From NCBI RefSeq assembly GCF_000424265.1, contig NZ_AUJO01000005.1, positions 62,001-126,000 of the forward strand: a stretch of DNA of 64,000 nucleotides, in the 5' to 3' direction. Every line of letters starts with the position of its first letter. Position 1 is the first letter of the stretch. Positions 17,287 through 26,149 of this stretch are shown here, piece by piece. The stretch comes from Butyrivibrio sp. WCD3002. Its GTDB lineage: Bacteria > Bacillota > Clostridia > Lachnospirales > Lachnospiraceae. The translations under genes were made by a program, and so were the position numbers. The notes beneath the pieces were generated by a model. That model was not told the DNA's origin. It made no database searches and saw only the letters and a program-made list of their open reading frames with translations.

Positions 17287-17571
17287 CCGGACAGAGCTGA
17301 GGAAGAATATGGCTCAGGAGCCTATCACTTCGAATATGCTACGGATGCATCCTTCGAAAAAAAGAAGTATTCAGAGGATTCCACTCTAAATGAGCTTCTT
17401 TCAAATCCCGAAGCCGGTGAATTATTTGAAAAAGAAATGCCTTACCTCGCAGGCAGCGGTTTTGTAAAAACATTTGCCGGAAATCTGTCTGTCATTACAT
17501 CTGCGGATCCTCCTTACATCGGAGTTTTAACTTCCGAAAGAACTTGCTATAACATTATCCCGACAAATTGA
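17287..17571 (+). pseudogene. C-terminal remnant, possibly of a glycosidase
   Basis: The open frame from about 17287 encodes SLPDRAEEEYGSGAYHFE... and then STLNELLSNPEAGELFEKEM, a pattern also seen near the ends of some glycoside hydrolases. Its N-terminal part is missing and the frame upstream runs through the reversed AraC remnant. I regard the family call as tentative. Confidence 0.35.
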
Positions 17572-17576
17572 ATTTA

Positions 17577-18845
17577 TTATTCTGTCCATGGAAGCTTTAT
17601 GTTCGGAAGCTCCAGCTTATTAACATCCTGAAGGTCGTATACAATTCCGTTGTCTTCCACCTCCTTCAGAAATGCATTTACAAAGACTGGGCTCGAAAAA
17701 GTCTGTAGAAAGTCGAGGGTGAATCGTCCGTTTACAGCAGATATTTCAACTGTCAGACCATTTGCCGCAGAAGAAGTCCACACCCGGAAATCACGAATGT
17801 ACTGCTCGGCTTCCTTGTAGTTTGCCTTACCCACATAGCTGACCGTCGCCGTAATAACTCTGCTCGCCAACGAATTGATATATCCCGCTGCCCCCTGTCG
17901 TTCCGGATCACTTTCTTTGGATAGGATCATACGCGTAATTCCTGCCTGCGAAGCCACTCCCATCAGCACATTCTCCTCCTGGCTCTGGACAAAAACCATC
18001 CCGCGGTATGCGGTACTCTGCCTCTCCAAGGACCAATCGCGCATTTTGTCCTTGTACTCCAGCATTATTCCACCAACCAGGCTCTGATGCGCCAGTGGCG
18101 TGTGAAGGGCGTTTCTCTGGTTCACACAAAGGGCGATGCGAACAGGATCTTTGGAATCAGGATACAGCTTTGCAATGGCTCGGCTTAGGAGCAGAGAAAC
18201 CATTGTACCGGGACTGCCGTCATTGTCCAGATTGAATCTCATAAATTCGGATTCCGAGATGGAGATACTGTATACGGTGTGCCGGTGATCATACTCAAGG
18301 CCCGCAGAAGCGATGAGATTCAGAGCGTTGGGCATTTCATTGCGAGGAGGAATCGGAAGATCGGTCCTGTTTACCACAGGGTCTATCCACTCTTCTTCTG
18401 AGATCACATCTCCAACCAGACGAATGCCCTCGTCATTCAACTTGACCTGATACCGCTCAGAACAGTAATAATACAGCAATGTCCGAAGCACTTCATACGC
18501 GCCTGTTCCGTCCGTCATGCCATGAAATACATCCAAAATGATCCAGTTATCCAGAAAACAAAACGCGATCATATGGAAATTGGAATCCTCTGAATTCAGA
18601 TCCACCCCGTGAAGAGAGTTTGTAATAACCACCGGTCGATGGTTTTCCGCAAAAAAGTATTGCTCACCCTTTTTCAGCAATTCAACGCAGAAATAAGGAT
18701 ATCTTTCCATAGTGGAATCCACAGCATGACGAAGAACATCTGAATAGATCAGGTCACGCATACGAATCCTAATCCTGATCTCATTGGGGCTTTCTTTGCT
18801 TGTCGTATATAAAGGCCGTAATTCTGTAAACAGCTTCTGTTCCAT
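17577..18845 (-). CDS. Condensation-fold acyltransferase (alcohol acetyltransferase-like)
   Basis: 422 residues from ATG 18845, chosen because GGAGGAGG lies directly upstream; GTG 18857 is less likely. FHGMTDGTGAYEVL near residue 123 is the HxxxDG active-site motif of the CoA-dependent/condensation acyltransferase superfamily. The overall plan matches alcohol acetyltransferase-like proteins of Lachnospiraceae: two chloramphenicol-acetyltransferase-like halves with a late SYVGKANY stretch near 340. Substrates are unknown; trimming or acylating a lipid or sugar is possible. It begins 57 bp after the GH43 gene on the same strand, so probably in that operon. Confidence 0.65.
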   Translation of the reverse strand: MEQKLFTELRPLYTTSKESPNEIRIRIRMRDLIYSDVLRHAVDSTMERYPYFCVELLKKGEQYFFAENHRPVVITNSLHGVDLNSEDSNFHMIAFCFLDNWIILDVFHGMTDGTGAYEVLRTLLYYYCSERYQVKLNDEGIRLVGDVISEEEWIDPVVNRTDLPIPPRNEMPNALNLIASAGLEYDHRHTVYSISISESEFMRFNLDNDGSPGTMVSLLLSRAIAKLYPDSKDPVRIALCVNQRNALHTPLAHQSLVGGIMLEYKDKMRDWSLERQSTAYRGMVFVQSQEENVLMGVASQAGITRMILSKESDPERQGAAGYINSLASRVITATVSYVGKANYKEAEQYIRDFRVWTSSAANGLTVEISAVNGRFTLDFLQTFSSPVFVNAFLKEVEDNGIVYDLQDVNKLELPNIKLPWTE

Positions 18846-18902
18846 TTCCTCCTCCACAAATTCAGATTTTAACGTCAGTTATTTCTCGGTCGCTTCTTCG
18901 CA

Positions 18903-20801
18903 TTATTTGAGCTTCCTGACCTTGCCGCAGGTTATGCCGTTCTCATTGAATGCATCAACTCTTACATATACATCCTGTCCGGAAATGAGTGCGCCAATGA
19001 TGCGCTCAGCCTTGTCAGCGCCTTTCGCAGGGTAAAACATGCAGCTGTGATAGAGCTTATCAGCAGCATGACCCCAGCAGATATTGTAGCCATCTGCACC
19101 CTGAGCCTGCATGGATACACGCATATCAAGGTCATCGAGTCTCGACGCTTCAAAGCTCACTTCCTGGGGCTTTTTTCCATTGCCCTTACCGAATACACGA
19201 AGGCCTGATATGGCAGCATTTTGATCAAAAGGTGTCTCAAGAATAGTCAGTCTGATATAGCGAAGCTTTTGACCTTCACCATCATTCAAAACTATAAAGT
19301 CATGAGGAAGGTTTGTATCCGCATCGGACTTATCCATCAAAACAGCATAGGTCTCACCATCAGCAGAACCTTCCAGTATCCATCTGGTATGATGTGTCCT
19401 GCCGTCTATCTGTCTTGCGCCCATACCCTGTCCTGTTATCTCTTTTTCCGGCTGTGCATCAACGCGGTCATCAGCAAAATTGATCTGAATACCACGCACA
19501 TCCTTCACATCGCCAAGGTCCATCATAAGCCATTCACCGGCGTCCTTCCCGGCAGCTCTCCACCAGGTTCTGTCATCCTCCTCAGCAGCTCTTGAAGGAG
19601 CATTGTCCGGTGCGGTTGATATGCTGTCCCATACTGCTACTTTCGTATCTCCTTCGCCGGCGCCGCTTCCCTCGCCTACGCAGTAGGAAGAGGCTGTCAT
19701 CTTCGCGCCGCGGCTAAGCAGGTACCATTCCGGCTCCTGCCAGGGATCAAGCTTTCCTCCATCCACGTACTGAGGCCAGTCACTGTAACCTGTATTACAG
19801 AAAAGCTCTCCGTCCTTGTCAAAGCCTGCACGCCAGATGCCACATCTTCTCTCCATGTTATCATTGAGGCTTATGCGACTTGTTGAGGTGTGCCAGAAAT
19901 TACCGTTTGCATCCTCCATTGTCGAACCGTGGCCTGCCCCCGGCATGAAGCCGCCCGGCTGATAGGAATAAGGATTATTTTCAGCAAGCTCAAAGGGTCC
20001 CAGGGGTGAATCCGACACATATACACCGTCACAGTAAACATTGTACTCAGCGCCCGTTGCTGCATATTGGAGATAGTATTTTCCGTCATGCTTGTTCATG
20101 TAGGCACCTTCGATAAAAGGATTATTACTGAGCATGTTCTTGAAAAATGCCTTGTCCGTATCTGAAGCATTGGCCAGCATCTCTTGACCCATGTTTTTAA
20201 TAAAGCCCTCAAAAAGTCTGTCCAGCTCTTCACCTTCAATCAGAGACTTACTGTGGTCCTCTCCCACTCTCTCATAGCCATTCTCCCTGGGTCTTCCGTG
20301 GACAAGCTCCACTCTGTCCGAAAGAGGCTTCATCGTCTCGGGATCCAGCTCTACGCCCCATATGGGAGTCATATTTGAGCAGCCCCAGTATAGATAAACC
20401 TTCCCATCATCATCCCAGAAAAGATCGGGATCCCAGAAATCAAAAGTACCCGTGATTTCTTCATAGGGTCCGTTCTCTATGTCCTTGGTGCGGTAGAAAT
20501 TGCATATCTCGCCCCTTTTGGATGCGCTGAAGTAAACATAATCACCAATCACCCTCACATCAGGTGCATAGTCATTAAGCGGCAGATTATCAGGAAGTCT
20601 CACACTCTTCCAATTCGCAAGATCCTCAGACACCCACACAGAGAGATTCATGGATGCGAAAATATAATATTTTCCTTTCCAATATAAAAATGTGGGGTCA
20701 GCTGCCTCTCTTGAGATGTGAAGCTCTCCACCTCTAAAACTGTCTTTGATAAACTGATAGTGATAATCGATGTTTATCGGGTTACAAAAATACTTTTTCA
20801 T
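18903..20801 (-). CDS. GH43 glycosidase with discoidin-like and Fn3-like domains
   Basis: 632 residues, no signal peptide, so cytoplasmic. The five-bladed GH43 domain spans about 1-345: catalytic base AADPTFLY near residue 34, the pKa-tuning Asp in FWDPDLFW near 117 and the general acid in FIEGAYMNK near 232. A discoidin/F5-8C-like domain follows (about 370-530; WDSISTAPDNAPSRAAEEDD, GEWLMMDLGDVKDV), then a short Fn3-like segment (about 540-632). Likely beta-xylosidase or alpha-L-arabinofuranosidase on oligosaccharides; the activity cannot be settled from sequence. The appended lectin-like domain on a cytoplasmic enzyme is notable. An acyltransferase gene follows. Confidence 0.85.
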   Translation of the reverse strand: MKKYFCNPINIDYHYQFIKDSFRGGELHISREAADPTFLYWKGKYYIFASMNLSVWVSEDLANWKSVRLPDNLPLNDYAPDVRVIGDYVYFSASKRGEICNFYRTKDIENGPYEEITGTFDFWDPDLFWDDDGKVYLYWGCSNMTPIWGVELDPETMKPLSDRVELVHGRPRENGYERVGEDHSKSLIEGEELDRLFEGFIKNMGQEMLANASDTDKAFFKNMLSNNPFIEGAYMNKHDGKYYLQYAATGAEYNVYCDGVYVSDSPLGPFELAENNPYSYQPGGFMPGAGHGSTMEDANGNFWHTSTSRISLNDNMERRCGIWRAGFDKDGELFCNTGYSDWPQYVDGGKLDPWQEPEWYLLSRGAKMTASSYCVGEGSGAGEGDTKVAVWDSISTAPDNAPSRAAEEDDRTWWRAAGKDAGEWLMMDLGDVKDVRGIQINFADDRVDAQPEKEITGQGMGARQIDGRTHHTRWILEGSADGETYAVLMDKSDADTNLPHDFIVLNDGEGQKLRYIRLTILETPFDQNAAISGLRVFGKGNGKKPQEVSFEASRLDDLDMRVSMQAQGADGYNICWGHAADKLYHSCMFYPAKGADKAERIIGALISGQDVYVRVDAFNENGITCGKVRKLK

Positions 20802-20821
20802 TGCTATACTCCTTCCGAAAT

Positions 20822-21040
20822 CTACTCAAATACCCTGTAATAAGGTTCGCTCTTTATGCACCTCTTCCATTCATCATCCCCAAATTGACCTTGCTTCATG
20901 AACGTGGTCCAGGCATCCATCATCTCATCAGATAGCTCATAGTCATGCTTATCCATCGGTCTCCAGCATCTGCCAAGTGTTCCGAACATATACCACAGCT
21001 CCGCTGAGTGGAAGGCTCCATGATCATCCCCCGGAAGCTA
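20822..21040 (-). pseudogene. C-terminal remnant of a type-B carboxylesterase
   Basis: About 70 codons without a start. DDHGAFHSAELWYMFGTLGR then CWRPMDKHDYELSDEMMDAW is the end of carboxylesterase family B, including the catalytic His of the GAFHSAEL motif. It stops at 20822, 21 bp before the GH43 gene. Upstream the frame is lost near 21040. A family-B esterase next to GH43 genes would fit de-esterification of hemicellulose side chains, a step now lost here. Confidence 0.75.
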
Positions 21041-21088
21041 TTGAATAAAAAAGGAACCTCTGCATCGTGAAGCTCCTTAAAACTCATT

Positions 21089-21205
21089 TCAATTCAGTTG
21101 TGTTGCCATCTGTGACAAATCCCATACATGCGCACACGTTTCCCATGTGGGCTTTACGGCACTCTTGTCCGTTATGTTGGCGTTTATGCTGCCGCCTGCA
21201 TCCAT
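21089..21205 (-). pseudogene. Short C-terminal remnant of unknown gene
   Basis: A 38-codon frame encodes MDAGGSINANITDKSAVKPT followed by WETCAHVWDLSQ.... The composition looks like real coding sequence but I recognise no family. It lies between the cyclase stop (21213) and the esterase remnant and is probably another deletion scar. Confidence 0.3.
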
Positions 21206-21212
21206 CGTGACA

Positions 21213-22625
21213 TCACTGCCTTACCTTTTTCGAAGCTACCTTGTCTTTATACATCGCCTCATCTGCCCGCTTAAATACGTCATTCATCGTCTTATCGGTT
21301 GTAGCATCAAATATTGAAACACCGATAGCTGCGGAATAGCGATCCCACGGCTCTCTCTTCGAATCATCTGCAGATTTGGCAAAAGCGTCTTTAAGAGCCT
21401 TTATAAGCTTTTCCCTGTCGTCATAATCACGGTTTTCCAAAAGAATGACAAACTCGTCTCCTCCGATTCTGAAAACAGGTGAATGGTCAAAAATAATACA
21501 AATCTGGTGGCAGGAGCCGAAGATATAGTCATTTCCATGCTCGTGACCGTAGGTATCATTGATCTGCTTAAGGCAGTTAAGATCCACCATAACTATGCCA
21601 AACCGGGCTGTTCCCTTAGCTATATCGCTGTCTATGCGCTCTTCAATCTTGTCATACCACGCCTTGTTTTTAACGTGAGTAAGTGCATCCTGATAGGCCA
21701 CTATATCCATGTGGCTTACCTTGGTCCTCATTACCTGAACCTGACCCTCGGCATCGAGAATATTCTTCGCATAGAGCTGCATGTCATTTGACATCTGATT
21801 AACTGCGTTAGCCAGAGATTCAACCTCGTTATGGGAGTGAATATGCGGATCATCATAGCTAAGAAGCTCCGGATTCTTCTGCTCATGACTCCTCATGGCA
21901 AAGGAAACCACGCTCTTTTCAAGCTGACCGATAGGCTCTGTAACATTGTGATTCATCCACACGATAAATATGATCATGAAAAGAATACCTAGCGTAACAA
22001 TCAGAATAATATTAATAATTGTGTAGGTCTGAATTGCTCTCTCCACGTCCTCAACACCAATATCAACACAAAGAAGAGCATAATGCTCGCCCTTACTGTT
22101 TATAAGCGGCATTGTGGCTGTATATTCATATCCCCAGGTGGAAAAGTTCTTAAAATATGAGATTGTATCCCTCTGTAACGCATCATTGTATGTGATGATA
22201 TCCTTTTCCTCATATACATCATCTAATATGAGACCCAAATAATACCCGTCGGGATCTGTTGCCCTGCCTTCAGCCGTATCGGCAGAGAAAATATTCATAA
22301 CAGTGATAGGATCCCTATCCATCATAGGGCGCACAATATAAAGAAAATCGATTTCAAAGTCTTCCATTATGGAATCCATGAAAGTCATCATCTCTTTAAA
22401 TTTTTCAGACTCTACACTGGTTTCCACACATGCAGACAGATCCTCAACATCAATATTACTGTACACATAATTGAGGATATCCGTCATACGCCTGTCATAA
22501 GACTCATAAATGGAAGTATTAAAGGTGCGATATGTCATAACGCTGAGGACAAGGCATAGTAAGGTTATGAATCCGAGAATAAAGAGAAATATGCTTCTTT
22601 TCAAAGGTTTTTTTCTAAAACCCAT
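21213..22625 (-). CDS. Membrane diguanylate cyclase (GGDEF) with extracytoplasmic sensor
   Basis: 470 residues. Membrane helices at about 10-32 and 200-222 bracket an extracytoplasmic sensor of about 165 residues, probably Cache-like. A HAMP-type linker and short coiled coil follow, then a GGDEF domain (about 310-465) with intact FRIGGDEFVIL. The substrate-binding DLNCLKQINDTYGHEHGN stretch is present. No RxxD inhibitory site precedes the GG(D)EF motif at the usual distance. It makes cyclic di-GMP in response to an unknown ligand. AGAGG lies six bases before the ATG. It is divergent from the ArsR-type gene. Confidence 0.88.
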   Translation of the reverse strand: MGFRKKPLKRSIFLFILGFITLLCLVLSVMTYRTFNTSIYESYDRRMTDILNYVYSNIDVEDLSACVETSVESEKFKEMMTFMDSIMEDFEIDFLYIVRPMMDRDPITVMNIFSADTAEGRATDPDGYYLGLILDDVYEEKDIITYNDALQRDTISYFKNFSTWGYEYTATMPLINSKGEHYALLCVDIGVEDVERAIQTYTIINIILIVTLGILFMIIFIVWMNHNVTEPIGQLEKSVVSFAMRSHEQKNPELLSYDDPHIHSHNEVESLANAVNQMSNDMQLYAKNILDAEGQVQVMRTKVSHMDIVAYQDALTHVKNKAWYDKIEERIDSDIAKGTARFGIVMVDLNCLKQINDTYGHEHGNDYIFGSCHQICIIFDHSPVFRIGGDEFVILLENRDYDDREKLIKALKDAFAKSADDSKREPWDRYSAAIGVSIFDATTDKTMNDVFKRADEAMYKDKVASKKVRQ

Positions 22626-22789
22626 AGAATACCTCTAAGATAAGAAAACATAGAATCTACATCATGTACCACTATAAGTTTATCATAACCGACTATTCTT
22701 TCGTTAATAAACAAATTCTTAAACGTTCATTATATGATTATGTAATGGACGCAAAAGCCCCTATATGTTATTATATTAATGTTAAATAT

Positions 22790-22805
22790 TTTACATTTAT
22801 GTAAA
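22790..22805. promoter_or_regulatory. Palindromic operator overlapping the ArsR-type gene's ribosome site
   Basis: TTTACATTTATGTAAA is a perfect 7-bp dyad with a 2-bp centre. Its right end is part of the AAAGGAG ribosome site of the regulator at 22815, so bound protein would block both transcription and translation. Similar half-sites occur before the sugar-binding protein gene at 30676-30700. Confidence 0.55.
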
Positions 22806-22814
22806 GGAGTTATC

Positions 22815-23738
22815 ATGCTTCACATTAAATCCCTGTCAGAAGGCCTGGAGCTTTTTAAGGCTCTTGGATCTGATGTACGAATTGAGATTATTAAGATATT
22901 ACTTGAAGATAACGGCATGAATATGAACGAGCTTGCCAGCCGCCTCAATATCACTAACGGCGCGCTTACAAGCCATATCCGCAAGCTTGAAGAATGCGGC
23001 ATGATTACTGTCAGCAACGAGACAAACGGCCACGGTAATCAGAAAATCTGCTCTGTGCACGTTGATAAGATTCTTATAGATATTCAGGATGAGACTAAGG
23101 ATGAAAACATCTATACTGCAGACATAAAGGTTGGCCAGTTTTCCGACTATCAGGTCTATCCTACCTGCGGTCTCGCCTCCTCAACAAGACTCATTGGAGA
23201 GGTAGATGACACCCGTTATTTTTCACATCCCGATCGCTACGATGCAGATATACTCTGGTTTACCAAGGGTTACGTGGAATACGTGGTTCCCAACTTCATT
23301 CCCTTCAACCAGAAAATTGACGAGATATGCATCTCCGCTGAGCTCTCAAGCGAGGCCCCCGGAGTTAACAATGTATGGCCCTCAGACATTCACTTTTATC
23401 TAAACAATGAATTTCTCGGCACATGGGTTTCACCCGGCGATTTCGGCGATGTAAAGGGCATTTTCACCCCTGACTGGTGGTTCCCCAACTGGAATCAGTA
23501 CGGTCTTCTGAAAATGCTTGTAATCAACCACCGCGGAACCTTCATCGATGGCCTTCAGATCTCTGATACCACAATCGACCAGTTCCAGCTTACCAGCAAG
23601 AGCAGCATCAAATTCAAAATCGCTGTTCCCGAGGATGCAGCTCACGTGGGCGGTCTTACTATCTTTGGCAAGACCTTCGGAAATTACAGCCAGGACATAA
23701 ATGTTAAGATAGCATACAGCCCTATAGAGCAGGGATGA
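22815..23738 (+). CDS. ArsR-family winged-helix regulator with C-terminal beta-rich sensor
   Basis: 307 residues from ATG 22815 (AAAGGAG upstream); an ATG at 22779 lacks a ribosome site. Residues about 5-80 form the ArsR winged helix (FKALGSDVRIEIIKILLEDN, MNELASRLNITNGALTSHIR). No metal-binding cysteine pair is seen in the recognition helix. The C-terminal 200 residues are rich in aromatic residues and predicted strands (DADILWFTKGYVEYVVPNFI, GTWVSPGDFGD, WWFPNWNQYG), like a carbohydrate- or ligand-binding beta-sandwich. This architecture is common near glycosidase loci in Lachnospiraceae. Probably a sugar-responsive repressor that controls itself. Confidence 0.8.
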   Translation: MLHIKSLSEGLELFKALGSDVRIEIIKILLEDNGMNMNELASRLNITNGALTSHIRKLEECGMITVSNETNGHGNQKICSVHVDKILIDIQDETKDENIYTADIKVGQFSDYQVYPTCGLASSTRLIGEVDDTRYFSHPDRYDADILWFTKGYVEYVVPNFIPFNQKIDEICISAELSSEAPGVNNVWPSDIHFYLNNEFLGTWVSPGDFGDVKGIFTPDWWFPNWNQYGLLKMLVINHRGTFIDGLQISDTTIDQFQLTSKSSIKFKIAVPEDAAHVGGLTIFGKTFGNYSQDINVKIAYSPIEQG

Positions 23739-23767
23739 TGAGGTTAAAAAGGATCCGGGCTTCCGGC

Positions 23768-25504
23768 TCACAGATCCGAAGTCACCTGATCTTTACCATT
23801 ATTCTTTGACATATACATAAGTTCATCAACGCGAGTGATTGTCTGTATGACATCCTCGCCTTTATGATGTGCTGTTATTCCAACACTGATAGTGATAGCT
23901 CCTTTCGTGGATTGATTATTCTTCACATGGGATGCTATGTTTTCCGCCACTTCTTTCACTTCCGAAGGTTTATACCCTTTCACAAATAGCATGAATTCCT
24001 CTCCGCCCCAGCGCCCTGCTGATACATCCCGGAGCGCTCCTAAGTAGTCGGATAATGTTTCTGCTATCATTATCAGTACTTTGTCGCCTTCACCGTGGCC
24101 AAGCCGATCATTTATCTGCTTGAAATCATCGATATCAAACATTATCAGATACCACTCATCATCTGCTTCTGCACCTTCATAGATTATGCGTTCAATGGCT
24201 CCTCGGTTATATAATCCTGTCAATGCATCATGAGATGCCTTATACAACATCTCATTTAGCTGTTCATTTTTCTCCATGAGTTCATCTGTTATAGTATTTA
24301 TGAAAATGGCAAGCCGGGCCATTATTGACAAATCACTTACCTGTTCCATTTTTTCAATATCCAGACTCAAAGTATCCTTCGCTGGTCCTTCACGCATTGC
24401 TACTGTCACTATTGACAGATTGTTTAAAAAAGTTGTCCCCCTATAACGCATAATCTCACCCAGGGCACTAAAACCGGTGGTATGAAGATATCTGGAAATC
24501 TCAGCAATCTCAACTTTGTCTTCTCCACCCCAAAAAAGCTTACGTCCCATGCAGTTGATCACGTATACAACCTGTGGAGCAAAATCCAGTATTTTTATCC
24601 CGGTTTGCTTAGTATGCTCTATTATGCGCCGTGGGTCACCATAAGTAAGCCTGATATCACTTCCCTGAGGAATATCTGAAGACATTACAATTGATCCATC
24701 AGGATTGACGGACTTTGCATGCCGGATATATGCTGTCTCTTCATCTACCCTGACTTCCCATGGAAATTCCAGCGCATTATAGAAAAAATTCGAGTCCTTT
24801 TTTATTTGCAGATAATGGTTATAAACATCATATGCCGGCTTTCCATCCAGCTCATAGACAACCGCGCCATCAACTTTTGTTACTTTTAGCGAATATCCTA
24901 TTGCCTTCCAGCCAAGAATTCTGTCCGTCTGAAAGTGTAATTCCGATCCACTATAAAGAACTATTGCAGATTTATCCAAGGTGCAACTAAAGTCATTAGT
25001 AAAAATAAATGGCTTATGATTATCATCGCCAACAGCTACTGCGCCAAACACCTCGACAATTTCGGGAAGCTGATCAATAGCCCTTCCTGCAATATCAAGT
25101 TCCTGATAATCAGCAGCAGTTAGTACCTCTATGCCTTTGAGATCCGGTATTTTGGATGCATATTTAAAAAGCCACTCGTAGTCTATTTCCCTTGTTTTCT
25201 CAGTAAATGACATCACCTCAACCCTGGTTGTAGGCTCCTCAAAAATCATAAGTGTCACAACCGGATCATCGTCCAACATTCTGCCATCAACTATCTCACC
25301 GGTTGCACTGCACCCTATAACAGGAATCTCAGGAGTATACTGCTGTAGAATAGTTCTTATTTCATTAAGTTTTTGTGGAATGTTTTCCTGATTATATGGA
25401 ACATATACGTGAAAAATAGCAGCCCCACTATCCTTGACTTCATCTTTCCAACTTTGTATTGTATCTGTGAAATTTTCAGTAAGTGATGTCTGCAATAGTT
25501 TCAT
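23768..25504 (-). CDS. FIST-GGDEF diguanylate cyclase
   Basis: 578 residues. FIST_N spans about 30-225 (PVIGCSATGEIVDGRMLDDD near 76) and FIST_C about 235-370; FIST domains are proposed to sense small ligands such as amino acids. A helical linker (SIMARLAIFINTITDELMEKN) leads to the GGDEF domain (about 415-575) with GRWGGEEFMLF. GGEEF is a permitted active-site variant. No RxxD inhibitory site is evident. No membrane segment is seen, so this is a cytoplasmic cyclic-di-GMP synthase. It is convergent with the ArsR-type gene, with 29 bp between stops. Confidence 0.9.
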   Translation of the reverse strand: MKLLQTSLTENFTDTIQSWKDEVKDSGAAIFHVYVPYNQENIPQKLNEIRTILQQYTPEIPVIGCSATGEIVDGRMLDDDPVVTLMIFEEPTTRVEVMSFTEKTREIDYEWLFKYASKIPDLKGIEVLTAADYQELDIAGRAIDQLPEIVEVFGAVAVGDDNHKPFIFTNDFSCTLDKSAIVLYSGSELHFQTDRILGWKAIGYSLKVTKVDGAVVYELDGKPAYDVYNHYLQIKKDSNFFYNALEFPWEVRVDEETAYIRHAKSVNPDGSIVMSSDIPQGSDIRLTYGDPRRIIEHTKQTGIKILDFAPQVVYVINCMGRKLFWGGEDKVEIAEISRYLHTTGFSALGEIMRYRGTTFLNNLSIVTVAMREGPAKDTLSLDIEKMEQVSDLSIMARLAIFINTITDELMEKNEQLNEMLYKASHDALTGLYNRGAIERIIYEGAEADDEWYLIMFDIDDFKQINDRLGHGEGDKVLIMIAETLSDYLGALRDVSAGRWGGEEFMLFVKGYKPSEVKEVAENIASHVKNNQSTKGAITISVGITAHHKGEDVIQTITRVDELMYMSKNNGKDQVTSDL

Positions 25505-25586
25505 TACGTCTTCTCCTATGCATATAGAGCAAATATTTATACTACCATTTTACCAAACCCAGATTGTGCATTTTATAAAATTACTA

Positions 25587-25790
25587 TTAAATAAAGCGTA
25601 TGAACCCTTTACCCATACGCTTTTCCACTTTAGTTTTTGCTTCGGTATCTTCTGACACAGAATCCTCAGAAATCACGGTGGTCTCGTTATCAGTAGCATT
25701 TGCTGTACCCTGACTGCAGGCGGTTACTGCCACACACATTACTGTCACTATTGCTAACGGTAAAATTCTTTTAAGTTCATTTCTTTTCAT
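25587..25790 (-). CDS. Small lipoprotein
   Basis: 67 residues. A signal peptide with lipobox VTAC (Cys near residue 25) is followed by a Thr/Glu-rich tail. Lipidation after cleavage would leave about 42 residues on the outer membrane face. The last codons overlap a hairpin, AAAGCGTATG (25593-25602) with CATACGCTTT (25614-25623), that could terminate minus-strand transcription. Upstream is the second 64-bp repeat array. No family recognised. Confidence 0.6.
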   Translation of the reverse strand: MKRNELKRILPLAIVTVMCVAVTACSQGTANATDNETTVISEDSVSEDTEAKTKVEKRMGKGFIRFI

Positions 25791-25817
25791 ATATAAATCT
25801 CCTTGTCACTGTTTTAT

Positions 25818-25982
25818 TACGGGGAAAATATTGTTTTTCTTTTTTCATCCCCGTAATTTTTAGTCTTTTTTCCGCCATTCTTACGTGGATAAATCACATT
25901 TTCCCATTCATCCCCGTAATCCACTTCACCATTTCCTGATTTTCTTACGTGGATAAATATTGTTTTTCACGATACCCACGTA
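25818..25982. repeat. Tandem array of three 64-bp palindromic repeats (array B)
   Basis: Units start at 25818, 25882 and 25946, the same 64-bp period as array A. Unit 1 keeps TACGGGG.../ATCCCCGTA. Units 2 and 3 begin TACGTGGAT. Unit 2 ends ATCCCCGTA, giving one mismatch; unit 3 ends TACCCACGTA, where CACGTA restores pairing with TACGTG. The linkers share CATTTCCTG with array A. The array occupies most of the gene-free stretch 25791-26149. Confidence 0.85.
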
Positions 25983-26055
25983 ATTCAAAACAGCAACTGT
26001 AAAAAACTAAAAAGCAGCTAATGATTGACCGACCTTCCATAAATCATTTGACACC

Positions 26056-26084
26056 ATGCCACGGGGGACGGTTCTTTTTGGCAC
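26056..26084 (+). repeat. Single REP-like half element
   Basis: ATGCCACGGGGGACGGTTCT and then TTTTGGCAC. It matches one arm of the palindrome at 26962-27034, sharing the core GGGGACGGTTCT and the terminal TGCC/GGCA pairs. Confidence 0.7.
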
Positions 26085-26094
26085 AGAATTTATT

Positions 26095-26130
26095 AAAGCG
26101 CATGGATTGTAGCTTCAATCCATGCGCTTT
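26095..26130 (-). terminator. Terminator after the Big_2-like gene
   Basis: Perfect 15-bp arms AAAGCGCATGGATTG (26095-26109) and CAATCCATGCGCTTT (26116-26130), with A/T tails on both sides. It lies downstream of the gene ending at 26150 and could work in both directions. Confidence 0.8.
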
Positions 26131-26149
26131 TTCTTAAATCTTACTTTCC

